DNA of 64,000 nt from Saprospiraceae bacterium (lineage in GTDB: Bacteria; Bacteroidota; Bacteroidia; Chitinophagales; Saprospiraceae), in the NCBI GenBank assembly GCA_020630435.1, contig JAHDBJ010000019.1, positions 18,453-82,452 of the forward strand. The letters run 5' to 3'. Below are positions 19,175-28,987 of this stretch, in pieces; the first letter of the stretch is position 1; every line of letters begins with the position of its first letter. The notes beneath the pieces were generated by a model. The model did no database searches. It saw nothing but the letters and a program-made list of their open reading frames with translations, and was not told where the DNA came from. The position numbers and the translations under genes are program-made.

Positions 19175-20275
19175 ATGAATAACACAAAATCAAAAAATAC
19201 TTATGTCGCCATTATGGCTGGAGGAATTGGTTCTCGATTTTGGCCTGCTAGTCGTGTTGATCGTCCAAAGCAATTTCTAGATATATTAGGAACAGGACAA
19301 TCCTTGATTCGCTCAACATTTGAGCGTTTTCTACACATTTGCCCAGTTGAGAATATTTTTATTTTAACCAATGAAGCTTACAAAGAACAGGTAAAAGAAC
19401 ATCTTCCAGAATTAAGCAATGAACAGATTCTCTGTGAACCATCTAGAAATAATACAGCTCCTTGTATCGCTTATGTTGCCTTTAAATTATTCCAGCTCAA
19501 TCCAGCAGCCAATTTTATTGTTGCGCCTTCGGATCATATCATTTTAAATGAAATTGCTTTTTTAGGAAGTATAGAAAAAGGGCTAATATTTACAGCTCAA
19601 AATGAGGCACTTTTGACATTGGGAATTCAACCAAATCGACCAGATACGGGTTATGGATATATTAAATATCAAAAAATCAACCCTCAAGAAGATACTGTTG
19701 TTTTTAAAGTAGAAGAATTTAAAGAAAAACCAGATCTTCCAACTGCTCAAACCTATCTAGAAAGTGGTGATTATGTATGGAATGCTGGTATTTTCATTTG
19801 GAAGGCCTCTAGTATTATTCAGGCGTTTAAAAAATATAATCCTGTAATTTATGATATATTTCAGTCTATTTCTGAACAACTGAACACTAGTGAGGAACAG
19901 GCAGTAATCAATGAAAAATATCCAAATTGTCCAAGTATTTCTATAGATTATGCTATCATGGAAAATGCCCATAATATATTTACTATCCCATCAGAATTTG
20001 GATGGTCAGATCTTGGTACTTGGGCATCACTTTATGCAGAAAGTTCTAAAGACAATACTGAAAATGTACTATATGGTGAAAATATTGTGACAATTGATAC
20101 GAAAGATTGTCTGATACGAGTGCCAAATGAGAAATTAGTTGTTTTAAAAGATTTAGATAACTATATTGTAATTGATGAAGCAGATGTTTTGCTCATCTAT
20201 CCCAAAAACAAAGAACAAGAAATTAAAGCATTAACAAATCAAATAGCCCAACAAAAAGGGAATCATTTTCTGTAA
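19175..20275 (+). CDS. manC: Mannose-1-phosphate guanylyltransferase
   Basis: 366 residues from the ATG at 19175 (a TTG two codons upstream is less likely). The nucleotidyltransferase motif MAGGIGSRFWPASRVDRPKQ, IVAPSDH, and the late EKPDLPTAQTYLESGDYVWNAGIF are typical. It is the short form without the C-terminal isomerase domain, which fits the separate cupin gene at 16545. It supplies GDP-mannose to Gmd. Its stop overlaps the next start by one base. Confidence 0.93.
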   Translation: MNNTKSKNTYVAIMAGGIGSRFWPASRVDRPKQFLDILGTGQSLIRSTFERFLHICPVENIFILTNEAYKEQVKEHLPELSNEQILCEPSRNNTAPCIAYVAFKLFQLNPAANFIVAPSDHIILNEIAFLGSIEKGLIFTAQNEALLTLGIQPNRPDTGYGYIKYQKINPQEDTVVFKVEEFKEKPDLPTAQTYLESGDYVWNAGIFIWKASSIIQAFKKYNPVIYDIFQSISEQLNTSEEQAVINEKYPNCPSISIDYAIMENAHNIFTIPSEFGWSDLGTWASLYAESSKDNTENVLYGENIVTIDTKDCLIRVPNEKLVVLKDLDNYIVIDEADVLLIYPKNKEQEIKALTNQIAQQKGNHFL

Positions 20276-21417
20276 TGGAAAAGAGGAAACTATTAATATT
20301 TGCAGATTGGTTTGAACCAGGAATTAAAGGTGGAGGAATAATTCGTTCTTGTGCTAATGTCGCTCAATTGCTTCAAGAAGATTTTGAAGTATATGTATTT
20401 ACTAGAAATACAGACTGTAATACAAATAAAGTATATGCTGATATAAAAAGCGATTGTTGGACAATATTTGATAAAAAAATACATATATACTACTGCTCAA
20501 AACGTAACCTTACTTTCTTTACTGTCAAAAAAATACTCTTACAAATACAACCAGATACAACTTATCTCAATAGTATGTTTTCTTACTATTTTACATTTCT
20601 GCCCTTGTTCTTTAAGAAAACAAAAACAATAGATAGTAAAATTGTTCTTGCTCCTAGAGGTATGTTACATAAAAGCGCACTTCAATATAAATACCTAAAA
20701 AAAAGGAACTATTTATCTTTTTTAAATACGATGAATTTTTTTAAAAATATTACTTTTCAGGCTACGAGTGAAGCAGAATACGATTTTATCGAAAAAGAAC
20801 TTGGTAAACAAAATATTCAAAAAGTCCCCGATCTTCCTAGTGTAAAAGAAAAAGCTATACAGATTCCTATAAAAAAACAAAGAGGTATCTTAAAGTGCAT
20901 CTTTGTCTCTAGAATTAGTCCCGAAAAAAATCTAATCTTTTTACTAGAACTCCTTGCCAAAGTCAAATTTGAACTAAAATTAGATATTGTAGGGAGTATT
21001 GATGATTTAAAGTATTGGAAAACTTGTCAAGAACTCATTCAAAAATTACCCCAATGTATTGAAGTCTCCTACTTAGGGGAAGTCCCCTATAGTGAAGTCA
21101 AAACCCTAATTTCGCAGCATCACTTATTTATTTTGACAACACTTGGAGAAAATTTTGGACATACCATCTATGAAGCGCTTTCTGTAGGCAGACCTGTTTT
21201 AATTAGCGATCAAACGCCTTGGCAACAACTTGAATTACAACACGCAGGATGGGATTTACCTTTGAACAATAAAAAGAAATTCTTAGAAAAAATAGAAGAT
21301 GTAAAAAGAATGACACAACAGGAATATAATGAATGGTCAAAAGGTGCATCAACTACTGCAAAATCTTTTTTAGAATCTGCTAATTTTAGTGGACAATATC
21401 ATGCTCTTTTTAAATAA
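20275..21417 (+). CDS. Family 4 glycosyltransferase
   Basis: 380 residues, GT-B fold. The opening ADWFEPGIKGGGIIRS is the acceptor-side glycine loop; CIFVSRISPEKNLIFLLELL and TLGENFGHTIYEALSVGRPV (donor site, E-x7-E) are typical GT4 motifs. Tightly packed: one-base overlaps with manC and with the dioxygenase gene. Linkage not predictable. Confidence 0.85.
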   Translation: MEKRKLLIFADWFEPGIKGGGIIRSCANVAQLLQEDFEVYVFTRNTDCNTNKVYADIKSDCWTIFDKKIHIYYCSKRNLTFFTVKKILLQIQPDTTYLNSMFSYYFTFLPLFFKKTKTIDSKIVLAPRGMLHKSALQYKYLKKRNYLSFLNTMNFFKNITFQATSEAEYDFIEKELGKQNIQKVPDLPSVKEKAIQIPIKKQRGILKCIFVSRISPEKNLIFLLELLAKVKFELKLDIVGSIDDLKYWKTCQELIQKLPQCIEVSYLGEVPYSEVKTLISQHHLFILTTLGENFGHTIYEALSVGRPVLISDQTPWQQLELQHAGWDLPLNNKKKFLEKIEDVKRMTQQEYNEWSKGASTTAKSFLESANFSGQYHALFK

Positions 21418-22394
21418 TGTATAAAATCAAATCACCTATTGGAGATATTATTGAAATTCCTGACGAGGTCAAATCTAAGTATCCAAACTTAGAAAACACA
21501 ACATATATTCGAGATTATTATCTTGAAAATGGATATGTTTTAATAAAAAATCTTATTCCTAAAAAAGAGTGTGATATTGCTTATCAAGCCTATCTTCAGG
21601 AAGTAAAACCTTATAAGGGGTTTTTGTATCGACAAGCAAGTGGAAATCCTGAAAAGCATATTTTTACACCTAAGAATTTACTACTAAACTCTATACTTAA
21701 TGTACAAAGTTTGAGTAGTAAAAATTTTCCTAATTTTAAGGAACAAAGTACTAGAATATTAAGCCATTCAAATATTCAAAAAGCACTCCAAATCCTTTTT
21801 AGGGAACAAGGTAAATTGGTTCAAAGTATGTTTTTTGAGGGAAATCCTTCAACTTGGGCACATCAAGATACCTATTACCTAGATGCACAAGAAATAGGAA
21901 CTATGGTTGGGGCTTGGGTTGCCTTAGAAGATATTCATCCTGGAGCAGGTCGTTTTTATATCTATCCGAGCAGTCATAAAATTGATATACAAAAAAATGG
22001 TGGTGATTTTGATATTGCTTATCATCATAAACGATACAAACAACTTATCATTGATATTATCAAAAAGCAGCAACTAAAATGTGTTGCACCTATGATGGAA
22101 AAAGGAGATGTGCTCTTTTGGAATTCTAAAACAATACATGGAAGTCTAGAAACCACAGAAGCCCAATATCCTAGAACCTCCTTTACTGCCCATTATATTC
22201 CAAAAACGATGGAATTGTTACAATATCAATCAAAAATAAAGTCAACAGCATTGAAAATCATTAATGGTATGCCTATCAATATGCCCAAAGATCAAGATAG
22301 ATGGTTAAACCAATTGATTTTTAAGGTTGAAACTACATTTCCCAAAACTTTCCAAACATTTAAAAGACTTGGGATAAAACTTATCACCAGATAA
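21417..22394 (+). CDS. Phytanoyl-CoA dioxygenase (PhyH) family Fe(II)/2-oxoglutarate oxygenase
   Basis: 325 residues. The metal-binding triad is visible as His149-x-Asp151 (WAHQDTYY) and His241 (KTIHGSLE), with Arg253 (YPRTSF) as 2-oxoglutarate ligand; all required residues are present. Such enzymes hydroxylate small molecules, lipids or sugars. It lies between glycosyltransferase genes in the same reading order, so the substrate may be a sugar intermediate or the acyl group of the repeat unit (inference). Cytoplasmic; no signal peptide. Confidence 0.82.
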   Translation: MYKIKSPIGDIIEIPDEVKSKYPNLENTTYIRDYYLENGYVLIKNLIPKKECDIAYQAYLQEVKPYKGFLYRQASGNPEKHIFTPKNLLLNSILNVQSLSSKNFPNFKEQSTRILSHSNIQKALQILFREQGKLVQSMFFEGNPSTWAHQDTYYLDAQEIGTMVGAWVALEDIHPGAGRFYIYPSSHKIDIQKNGGDFDIAYHHKRYKQLIIDIIKKQQLKCVAPMMEKGDVLFWNSKTIHGSLETTEAQYPRTSFTAHYIPKTMELLQYQSKIKSTALKIINGMPINMPKDQDRWLNQLIFKVETTFPKTFQTFKRLGIKLITR

Positions 22395-22407
22395 AACTAC
22401 GAGTACT

Positions 22408-22962
22408 TTGGAAAAAGTCGATTTATCTAAATTTGACAAAAAAAAATATAAGCATGGTGCTTCTATTTTTAAATATTACCTTTGGCATCTTGTAAACCAA
22501 ATGTTTTTTATTTATCCTGTAAATCCTTCAAGTCGATTGAAAGTATTTTGGCTCAGGCTATTTGGAGCAAAAGTAGGTAAAGGGGTTGTAATGAATAAAC
22601 CCAATATTAATATCAAATACCCTTGGCGACTTGAAATTGGAGACTATGTATGGTTAGGTGAAAACACTTGGATTTATAATATGGATGATATCAAAATAGG
22701 TAATCATGTCAATATTGCTCAAGGAGCTATGCTTTTAACAGGAAATCATAATTATAAAAGTCCTACATTTGATGTAATGACTGCTCCTATCACAATTGAG
22801 GATGGTGTTTTTATTGGTGCTAAAGCCGTTGTTTGTCCTGGAGTAAGGTGTCACAGTCATTCTTTATTAACAGTAGGTTCTATAGCTACTCATAACATGG
22901 AGGCCTATACTATTTATCAAGGAAATCCAGCAAAAAAAATAAGAGAACGAGTAATTCAGTGA
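22408..22962 (+). CDS. WcaF-like O-acetyltransferase (hexapeptide repeat)
   Basis: 184 residues read from a TTG start at 22408; no ATG or GTG is available without losing the conserved N-terminus (SIFKYYLWHLVNQMFF). The left-handed beta-helix has repeated hexapeptides (KVGKGVVMNKPNINI; IGNHVNIAQGAMLLTGNHNY; IEDGVFIGAKAVVCPGV), with active-site-type His in GNHNY. Closest described relative by motif is WcaF of colanic acid. Predicted to O-acetylate a sugar. Its stop overlaps the next GTG. Confidence 0.82.
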   Translation: MEKVDLSKFDKKKYKHGASIFKYYLWHLVNQMFFIYPVNPSSRLKVFWLRLFGAKVGKGVVMNKPNINIKYPWRLEIGDYVWLGENTWIYNMDDIKIGNHVNIAQGAMLLTGNHNYKSPTFDVMTAPITIEDGVFIGAKAVVCPGVRCHSHSLLTVGSIATHNMEAYTIYQGNPAKKIRERVIQ

Positions 22963-23723
22963 GTATTTCAATTATAACAGTCACTTACAACTGTCAAGAA
23001 CTAATCGAGGATACCCTCCGATCAGTTACGAGTCAAGTATATCCTGATATACAGTACATTATTATTGATGGTAATTCAGAAGATAATACCATTGATATTA
23101 TAGAAAAATATAGAGCTAATTTTCCTTTCATTCAATTAGTTTCAGAGGCTGATAAAGGACTCTATTTTGCAATGAATAAAGGTTTATCACTTGCCAAAGG
23201 CAATATCATTGGCATCCTAAATGCTGGTGATTTTTATACCTCTCCTCAAGCATTGAATAAGGTTGCTAATGCCTTTAAAAAAAATCCTACTGATACCCTG
23301 TATTCTGATTTGCAATATGTTAAACAAGGCGAAGGAGATAAGATAATTCGACATTGGGAATCTGGACATTTTGATCGAGCTAAAATATATATGGGATGGA
23401 TGCCGCCTCATCCAACATTTTTTGTTAAAAAAGAAATTTATGCACAATATGGTTTTTTTAATACTAGCCTAAAAATATCTGCAGACTATGAATTGATGCT
23501 TCGTTTATTATTAAAGAATAAAGTTAGTACTCAATACCTACCAGGGGTACTCGTAAAAATGCCTACTGGTGGTACTAGTAACGGATCACTAACCAAACAC
23601 TTTAGAGCAAATATGGAAGATCGGCAGGCATGGAACATCAATAAACTAAGCCCACGAATTTATACCCTTACCCTTAAACCCCTATCTAAACTCCAACAAT
23701 TTTTTAGAAGAAAGAAGATTTGA
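22959..23723 (+). CDS. Family 2 glycosyltransferase, WcaA-like
   Basis: 254 residues, GT-A fold, starting with GTG in a GTGA overlap. SIITVTYNCQELIEDTLRSV, IIDGNSEDNT, and LNAGDF (metal-binding, with a single Asp after AG) are typical of this GT2 group. The later SADYELMLRLL holds the likely catalytic acid region. It adds one sugar to the growing lipid-linked unit in the cytoplasm. Confidence 0.85.
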   Translation: MSISIITVTYNCQELIEDTLRSVTSQVYPDIQYIIIDGNSEDNTIDIIEKYRANFPFIQLVSEADKGLYFAMNKGLSLAKGNIIGILNAGDFYTSPQALNKVANAFKKNPTDTLYSDLQYVKQGEGDKIIRHWESGHFDRAKIYMGWMPPHPTFFVKKEIYAQYGFFNTSLKISADYELMLRLLLKNKVSTQYLPGVLVKMPTGGTSNGSLTKHFRANMEDRQAWNINKLSPRIYTLTLKPLSKLQQFFRRKKI

Positions 23724-24721
23724 AACTTATTCTTTTCTTTAGAAAACCAATAACTGGTATCCATAGTATTGAAAAACATTTCGATACCATAAGACACTAT
23801 TTAAGCCCAACTACTTCTGTAGAACAATACATTCTGGAACAACCTAGTAAAGGTGTTTTCTATCGTCTTAAAAGTATATTCTCCGTCCGAAGATTAAAAA
23901 GTGACGTCTATCATATTACAGGAGATGTTCACTTTATAGCTTTGGGACTTCCCTCTCGAAAAACAATACTAACAATACATGATTGTGATCTAGCAGATAG
24001 CCCTTCTTTTTTGATTCGTTTTTTCTTTAAATTATTTTGGTTATACCTTCCTATTCGATTTTCTACTATTGTAACAACTGTATCTGAAAAATCGAAACAA
24101 GACATCTTACGCCATGTTCCTTCCTGTCCTCCTGAAAAAATCCGTATCATCCATAGTCCACTTCATCATTCTTTTAAGAAAGAAGATTCAAAAAGCTTTA
24201 ATGCTGACTATCCGACCATTTTACAAATCGGTACTCGTGAAAATAAAAACCTAGAAAACGTCATTCTTGCATTAAAAGATATCCCCTGTAAACTGGATAT
24301 TATAGGAATATTAAGCAAATCTCAACTTAAAATGTTATTACAATATAATATAGATTATGAATCTTCATATGATCTAAATGATGAGGAAGTCTATCAAAAG
24401 TATTGTCAATGTGATATTCTTGCTTTTGTCTCCACTTTTGAAGGATTTGGAATTCCTATTATTGAAGCCAATAAGGTGGGGAGAGTCGTCCTTACTAGTA
24501 CTATTGAACCGCTTAAATCGGTTGCCCAAAATGCTGCACATTTAGTCAATCCAAATAATGTTAGTGGCATAAAAAATGGGTTTCAAAAACTACTTACTGA
24601 TAATGCTTACCGAAAACAGCTTATTCAAAATGGGTATAAAAATGCAATACAATATGAACCACAAAAAATTGCTGCTCAATACGAAACTACCTACCTAGAA
24701 ATATATCATCAGAACCATTAG
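23720..24721 (+). CDS. Family 4 glycosyltransferase
   Basis: 333 residues starting at a TTG that overlaps the previous stop (TTGA). The opening KLILFFRKP and the donor-site FVSTFEGFGIPIIEANKVG are GT4-like; QIGTRENKNLENVILAL marks the start of the second Rossmann domain. Last gene of the first plus-strand run; its stop overlaps the stop of the opposing gene by a few bases, so there is no room for a terminator between them. Confidence 0.85.
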   Translation: MKLILFFRKPITGIHSIEKHFDTIRHYLSPTTSVEQYILEQPSKGVFYRLKSIFSVRRLKSDVYHITGDVHFIALGLPSRKTILTIHDCDLADSPSFLIRFFFKLFWLYLPIRFSTIVTTVSEKSKQDILRHVPSCPPEKIRIIHSPLHHSFKKEDSKSFNADYPTILQIGTRENKNLENVILALKDIPCKLDIIGILSKSQLKMLLQYNIDYESSYDLNDEEVYQKYCQCDILAFVSTFEGFGIPIIEANKVGRVVLTSTIEPLKSVAQNAAHLVNPNNVSGIKNGFQKLLTDNAYRKQLIQNGYKNAIQYEPQKIAAQYETTYLEIYHQNH

Positions 24722-26292
24722 TCTTTTAATTGATACAATAAAAAAGCATCAACCTTCCCACCTGTTACTTCAGGATATTTTGATAAAAATTGATACGCCT
24801 TTCCTTGTTTATTGACTAGTACATAATCTACTTCTGATGCTTGTAAAGCGGCTTCAATAACTGTTTCTTCTGCTTCTTTAAACTTCCAATCTAAAAATCC
24901 ATAAAATTTCCATCCTAAATGGTATGCTGCCATTTGATAAATTCCATTAATTTCAATCGTAGTTACTCTAGTCGGTTTTTTCAATTCTAAAGCCTTCACT
25001 ATTCTATTTTCTGCTATTTCCCAACTCTCTTTTCCTGTATTGGCATGACGAAATATCTTTTCTATAGGTATAAAAAAAATTGATGCCCCAAAAACAATAC
25101 CGATTAATGTTTTCTGGAAAGCATTAAAAATTCCTTTTTTCAATAACCAATCCAAGACCACAATTTGAAAGAACATCAGCATAAAGAACCATATAAATAT
25201 ATAACGATCATGTAAAAAGAGTAGTAGGTATCCTGCTACAGATAAAATGGCACAACACCATATTTTAAATAAATCTTGATTAAGAATAGCCTTAAATCTT
25301 CTTTTTTCAAAGATTATAAGTAATACTCCTAACACCGTAAAAATCCAAAGTGGATTGTTTCGAAAACTTATCCAAATAAATTCATTAAGGTTAGTGAAAA
25401 TGGTTTTTATTTCGAATTTAAAAGCTGACCATGAATCAAACGGACTCCACACTTCTTTAAAATTTCGATAGCTTGCTGGATCTTCCCAATAAGCAAAAGC
25501 TGTTGGATTGGGCAAGGGTAATAAACAATAATATTGAACCAATTCTGCACGATGTGGGCTACTTAGTTGAATATTATAATTGCTAGAGTAGGATAATGAA
25601 AAGTATTCGTATTTATGTTTTACTTGATTTGTCCATAGGAGAGCTATTCCTAAAAATACACCCATTACTAAAATATAATGTGGTATTACCTTTTTCTTAA
25701 ACGATTGGATGATTTTTATAAAAAATAAAATAAAAAAATACATCGAAAAAAAAGGTAAAAAATAAGCCTTGGATAAATAACCTAATCCCGCTACTAAACC
25801 CAATATGATGGACTTTGTCCATTTTTCAAAATCATATCGAATACTTAAGTTAGCAATCCAAAGTATAAAAAACGAAGCCAAAATATCTGCTCCTGCATAA
25901 ATTGGAGCATAAAACCATACAATGGGTAAACTTACTAATAAACCCAATAAGTAAATTTTATGTTGTATCTTAAATCTTAAACAAAGGCTGTGAATCTGGT
26001 ACAAAATCATTCCTCCTATTCCAAAATTGATGCCCTTTAAAATCAATACAGGACGTATCTCTAAAGATAAAAAGGGTGCTAATATCCAAGAAATTAAGGG
26101 CGACCAATATCCATTTAGCGCATTCTTAAAATCACCTATCCAATACTTTTTAGCAATATCAATATAGTACATCGTATCTACCATCTGATATTGTAATAAT
26201 GGAAATACCAATACCCCTCCTAACAGATACAAAGGTAAAATACAATTGAAAAACCCAATTTGATTTATATATTTATCAATATTCTGTCTCAT
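24718..26292 (-). CDS. GT-C-like polytopic membrane protein (paralogue 1)
   Basis: 524 residues with about ten hydrophobic helices. The first outside loop reads VDTMYYIDIAKKYWIGDF then ALNGYWSPLISWILAPF, an acidic-start loop as in GT-C transferases that use polyprenyl-phosphate sugars. The soluble C-terminal tail (KQGKAYQFLSKYPEVTGGK) may bind the acceptor. The neighbour at 26289 has the same length and the same landmarks, so the two arose by duplication; a third copy is at 35163. They may add side-chain sugars in the periplasm. Wzy-like polymerase is an alternative. Confidence 0.65.
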   Translation of the reverse strand: MRQNIDKYINQIGFFNCILPLYLLGGVLVFPLLQYQMVDTMYYIDIAKKYWIGDFKNALNGYWSPLISWILAPFLSLEIRPVLILKGINFGIGGMILYQIHSLCLRFKIQHKIYLLGLLVSLPIVWFYAPIYAGADILASFFILWIANLSIRYDFEKWTKSIILGLVAGLGYLSKAYFLPFFSMYFFILFFIKIIQSFKKKVIPHYILVMGVFLGIALLWTNQVKHKYEYFSLSYSSNYNIQLSSPHRAELVQYYCLLPLPNPTAFAYWEDPASYRNFKEVWSPFDSWSAFKFEIKTIFTNLNEFIWISFRNNPLWIFTVLGVLLIIFEKRRFKAILNQDLFKIWCCAILSVAGYLLLFLHDRYIFIWFFMLMFFQIVVLDWLLKKGIFNAFQKTLIGIVFGASIFFIPIEKIFRHANTGKESWEIAENRIVKALELKKPTRVTTIEINGIYQMAAYHLGWKFYGFLDWKFKEAEETVIEAALQASEVDYVLVNKQGKAYQFLSKYPEVTGGKVDAFLLYQLKD

Positions 26293-27863
26293 TCTTTTTT
26301 CAAATGGTACATTCTAAAACCAGATACCTTTCCTTCTGTAATGTCGTTGTATTTTTCAAGAAAAGAATATCCTTTTTTGTTTTTATCAATGATAAGGTAA
26401 TTTACACCTTTTGTTTTCAATTTTGCTTCTATACTTTCCTCTGTTGTCTCTTTCATACAATTTTCCAAAAAGCCATAATATTTCCATCGTTGGTAGTATA
26501 TTGTCAAGTAATGTAAACGATTTAAATTCATTAGAGCAACATTGGATTCATCATCTAATCTTATGTCTAATGCTTCAATTTCTTGATGATACTGCCATGC
26601 TTCTTGATTGAAGTTTTTATACTTCAATATTTTCTCTAGTGGAATGATTATCAGTAGTAAAAAAACAAAGCCTCCTAATAAGTATTGTTGCCCTTGATTT
26701 AAAATATTCGTTTTTAGGATGTTGTCTATTATAAATGTTTGTATAAAAATCAACATAAAGAACCATGTATAAAGGTAACGATCATGGAAAAACAATAGGA
26801 AATATCCAGCTACAGTTAACATCAAAAAAACAATCATTCTTGTTAGTTCTTGCCTTATTACAATCTTGAATTTTTCCTCTTTTAAAACTATCAAACATAA
26901 ACCGATTATAGACACTATCCAAAAAGGATTATTTCGATTTAAGATGTTTAAAAATTCTCCAATATTACTCAATATCAATTTTAATTGAGCAGTAAAGTTG
27001 CCCATAGAAGAAAATGGATTCCAAGTTGTTGTATAATCTTTATATAATAAGGGATCTTCCCAATAAGAGAAAGCCGTTTCATTTGGTGGTTCAAGCAAAC
27101 AAAAATCATAAATTACTTGTTTACCTCCAGACTGGATAAGATGAATATTATAATCCCCTGAGTAGGACATTGAAAAGTAACCATACTTGGGTACAAGGAG
27201 CATATTCCAAATTACCACACAGGATATAAATCCTACTAGTATAAAAATAAATTGTGGTAGAATTTTCTTTAGTTGATGGTTAACGTTTTCTATAAAAAAA
27301 AGAAGGGTAATATAGGAAATGAAAAAGGGTAGAAAATAGGCTTTTGACAAATAGCCCAAGCAAGCTACAAGACAAATTAATATTGTTCTATAAATATTTT
27401 CAAAATGATAATTGGCTGTAAGATTATATATCCAGATGTAAAAAAAGGCTGCTAGTATATCTGCACCTCCATAAAGTGGTGCATAGAACCAGATTGTTGG
27501 CAGCCCTACTAACATTCCTAGTAAATATAATGGTTTTTGAATCTGAAACCGTTTGAATAATTGGTCAATTTGAAAGAAAATTATTCCTCCAATTATAAAA
27601 TTGAGCATCTTCAATAATAAAATTGGTTCTTTGGGAATAAATAAAAAGAGTGCCAACAACCAAGAAATCAGAGGAGACCAACAGCCATTAAGTGCATTTG
27701 AAAAATCTCCATTGAAGTATTTTTGAGCAATGGTCACATAGCTTGTAGTATCACAAATTTGGTGTTCTAATAATGGAATAACTACAATTCCTCCTAGTAA
27801 GTATATAGGAAGTAGAAAATTAAAAAATCTTAGTTTTGATATTATTTTATGAAAATTATTCAC
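26289..27863 (-). CDS. GT-C-like polytopic membrane protein (paralogue 2)
   Basis: 524 residues. It shares with its downstream neighbour the loop ALNGCWSPLISWLLALF, the run AFSYWEDPLLYKDY, FLLFFHDRYLYTWFFMLIF and a C-terminal SFLEKYNDITEGKVSGF segment. Overlaps the next gene by 4 bp (ATGA) and the CgeB-like gene by 8 bp, so the three are one transcript. Probable periplasm-facing glycosyltransferase using a lipid-phosphate sugar; no function proved for this family. Confidence 0.65.
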   Translation of the reverse strand: MNNFHKIISKLRFFNFLLPIYLLGGIVVIPLLEHQICDTTSYVTIAQKYFNGDFSNALNGCWSPLISWLLALFLFIPKEPILLLKMLNFIIGGIIFFQIDQLFKRFQIQKPLYLLGMLVGLPTIWFYAPLYGGADILAAFFYIWIYNLTANYHFENIYRTILICLVACLGYLSKAYFLPFFISYITLLFFIENVNHQLKKILPQFIFILVGFISCVVIWNMLLVPKYGYFSMSYSGDYNIHLIQSGGKQVIYDFCLLEPPNETAFSYWEDPLLYKDYTTTWNPFSSMGNFTAQLKLILSNIGEFLNILNRNNPFWIVSIIGLCLIVLKEEKFKIVIRQELTRMIVFLMLTVAGYFLLFFHDRYLYTWFFMLIFIQTFIIDNILKTNILNQGQQYLLGGFVFLLLIIIPLEKILKYKNFNQEAWQYHQEIEALDIRLDDESNVALMNLNRLHYLTIYYQRWKYYGFLENCMKETTEESIEAKLKTKGVNYLIIDKNKKGYSFLEKYNDITEGKVSGFRMYHLKKE

Positions 27864-28887
27864 GTAGTAATGCTTTGAAAATCTGTACTACGGTTTCAGC
27901 TCTTTTCGTATAAGTATAGCCTCCTTCTACTGATTGCCGCCTTGCTGCTAATCTAATATTATTTGCTTTTGTCTTCTGTAAATTCAAGATGTTTTTGGCA
28001 TTTTGTAGACAGGCTTCCATATTTTTATAATAAAAAGCGGTTTCATTTTTTTTAAAAAAAGAATCTTGTTCTTGGGTATATTGACTTAACATAATACCAC
28101 CAACAGCAGGGATTTCAAATGTACGCATATTATGGTTATCCTTATTATGTTCTCTAAGAAGATTTAGTTGTACTCGATACATTCGAAGGGTTTGCCAAAA
28201 ATCTTTCTCATAAACTGCTTTATAAACCTTAATGTTTTTTTGATTTTTAAAATACCAATTCCAATCATCACCATAAACATCTATTTCTAGACCTCCTTTT
28301 AGTAAAAATTGTATACTCTTTGCTCGTTTTCTATCTGCTTTTCCAATAAAACAAGCTCGTTGATATTCTAGTGTTTTATCCAGTTGATTATATTCTTCTA
28401 GTTTGATACCATAACCAAAAGGTATTCGTTGTACAGGTATTTGATATTCGTTTTTAATTTTTTTAATAATACTATTAGCATAACTCAAATGCAAATCATA
28501 TAATCCTATACTATCTGTTATATTCTGATTACCTCCCCCAATTCCTTCGAAGATAAAGGGATGATCAGGATTAAAATTAACCAGTTTGATACCTTTTGAT
28601 TTTATCTTGATTAGTGTAGAAGGTAAGATTTCTGTTCCTCGTATAATCCAAACAATATCAGGCTTATATATTTCAATTTTCTTTAAGAGCTTTTGATTAA
28701 TGGTTTTATAAATCTTAGATAGTCCACTTCTAAAATAAAGTTTGTTGAATATATTTTTATAATAAAAATCCATAAAAACATCTAATGAAGGGAAGGTTTC
28801 TACCATATCAATATTAGTCGATAGATCGTCTAAATAATAATTTAGTAAAGCGCCTTTTGTAAAACTCCCTGTAATCAGAATTTTCAT
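27856..28887 (-). CDS. CgeB-like glycosyltransferase
   Basis: 343 residues from the ATG at 28887; a longer in-frame start at 28923 would run into the upstream terminator hairpin and add a non-homologous hydrophobic stub. KILITGSFTKGALLNYYL starts the first Rossmann domain; the second has QRACFIGKADRKRA and NMRTFEIPAVGGIMLSQYT, matching the CgeB/Glyco_trans_1_2 family of spore and surface glycosyltransferases. Cytoplasmic. Confidence 0.78.
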   Translation of the reverse strand: MKILITGSFTKGALLNYYLDDLSTNIDMVETFPSLDVFMDFYYKNIFNKLYFRSGLSKIYKTINQKLLKKIEIYKPDIVWIIRGTEILPSTLIKIKSKGIKLVNFNPDHPFIFEGIGGGNQNITDSIGLYDLHLSYANSIIKKIKNEYQIPVQRIPFGYGIKLEEYNQLDKTLEYQRACFIGKADRKRAKSIQFLLKGGLEIDVYGDDWNWYFKNQKNIKVYKAVYEKDFWQTLRMYRVQLNLLREHNKDNHNMRTFEIPAVGGIMLSQYTQEQDSFFKKNETAFYYKNMEACLQNAKNILNLQKTKANNIRLAARRQSVEGGYTYTKRAETVVQIFKALLRE

Positions 28888-28906
28888 ACTTAACTCATAT
28901 AATACA

Positions 28907-28943
28907 TAAAAAAACAAGGGCAAAAGTAGTACTTTGCCCTTGT
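28907..28943 (-). terminator. Strong intrinsic terminator after the C25 gene
   Basis: Read on the minus strand, a 14-bp stem (arms 28930-28943 and 28914-28928 with one bulged base, core GGGCAAA/TTTGCCC) is followed directly by seven T. It ends the 1672-residue gene at 28988 and lies only about 20 bp before the CgeB-like start, so that operon must depend on read-through or a start site within the hairpin. Confidence 0.8.
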
Positions 28944-28987
28944 AAAATATGTTTTTATCATAGAAGTTCTTTCTAGAACTTATATCT

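Noticed and set aside
26304..26611. Plus-strand open frames opposite the GT-C-like gene
   Set aside because: Hydrophobic antisense shadows of a membrane protein gene.
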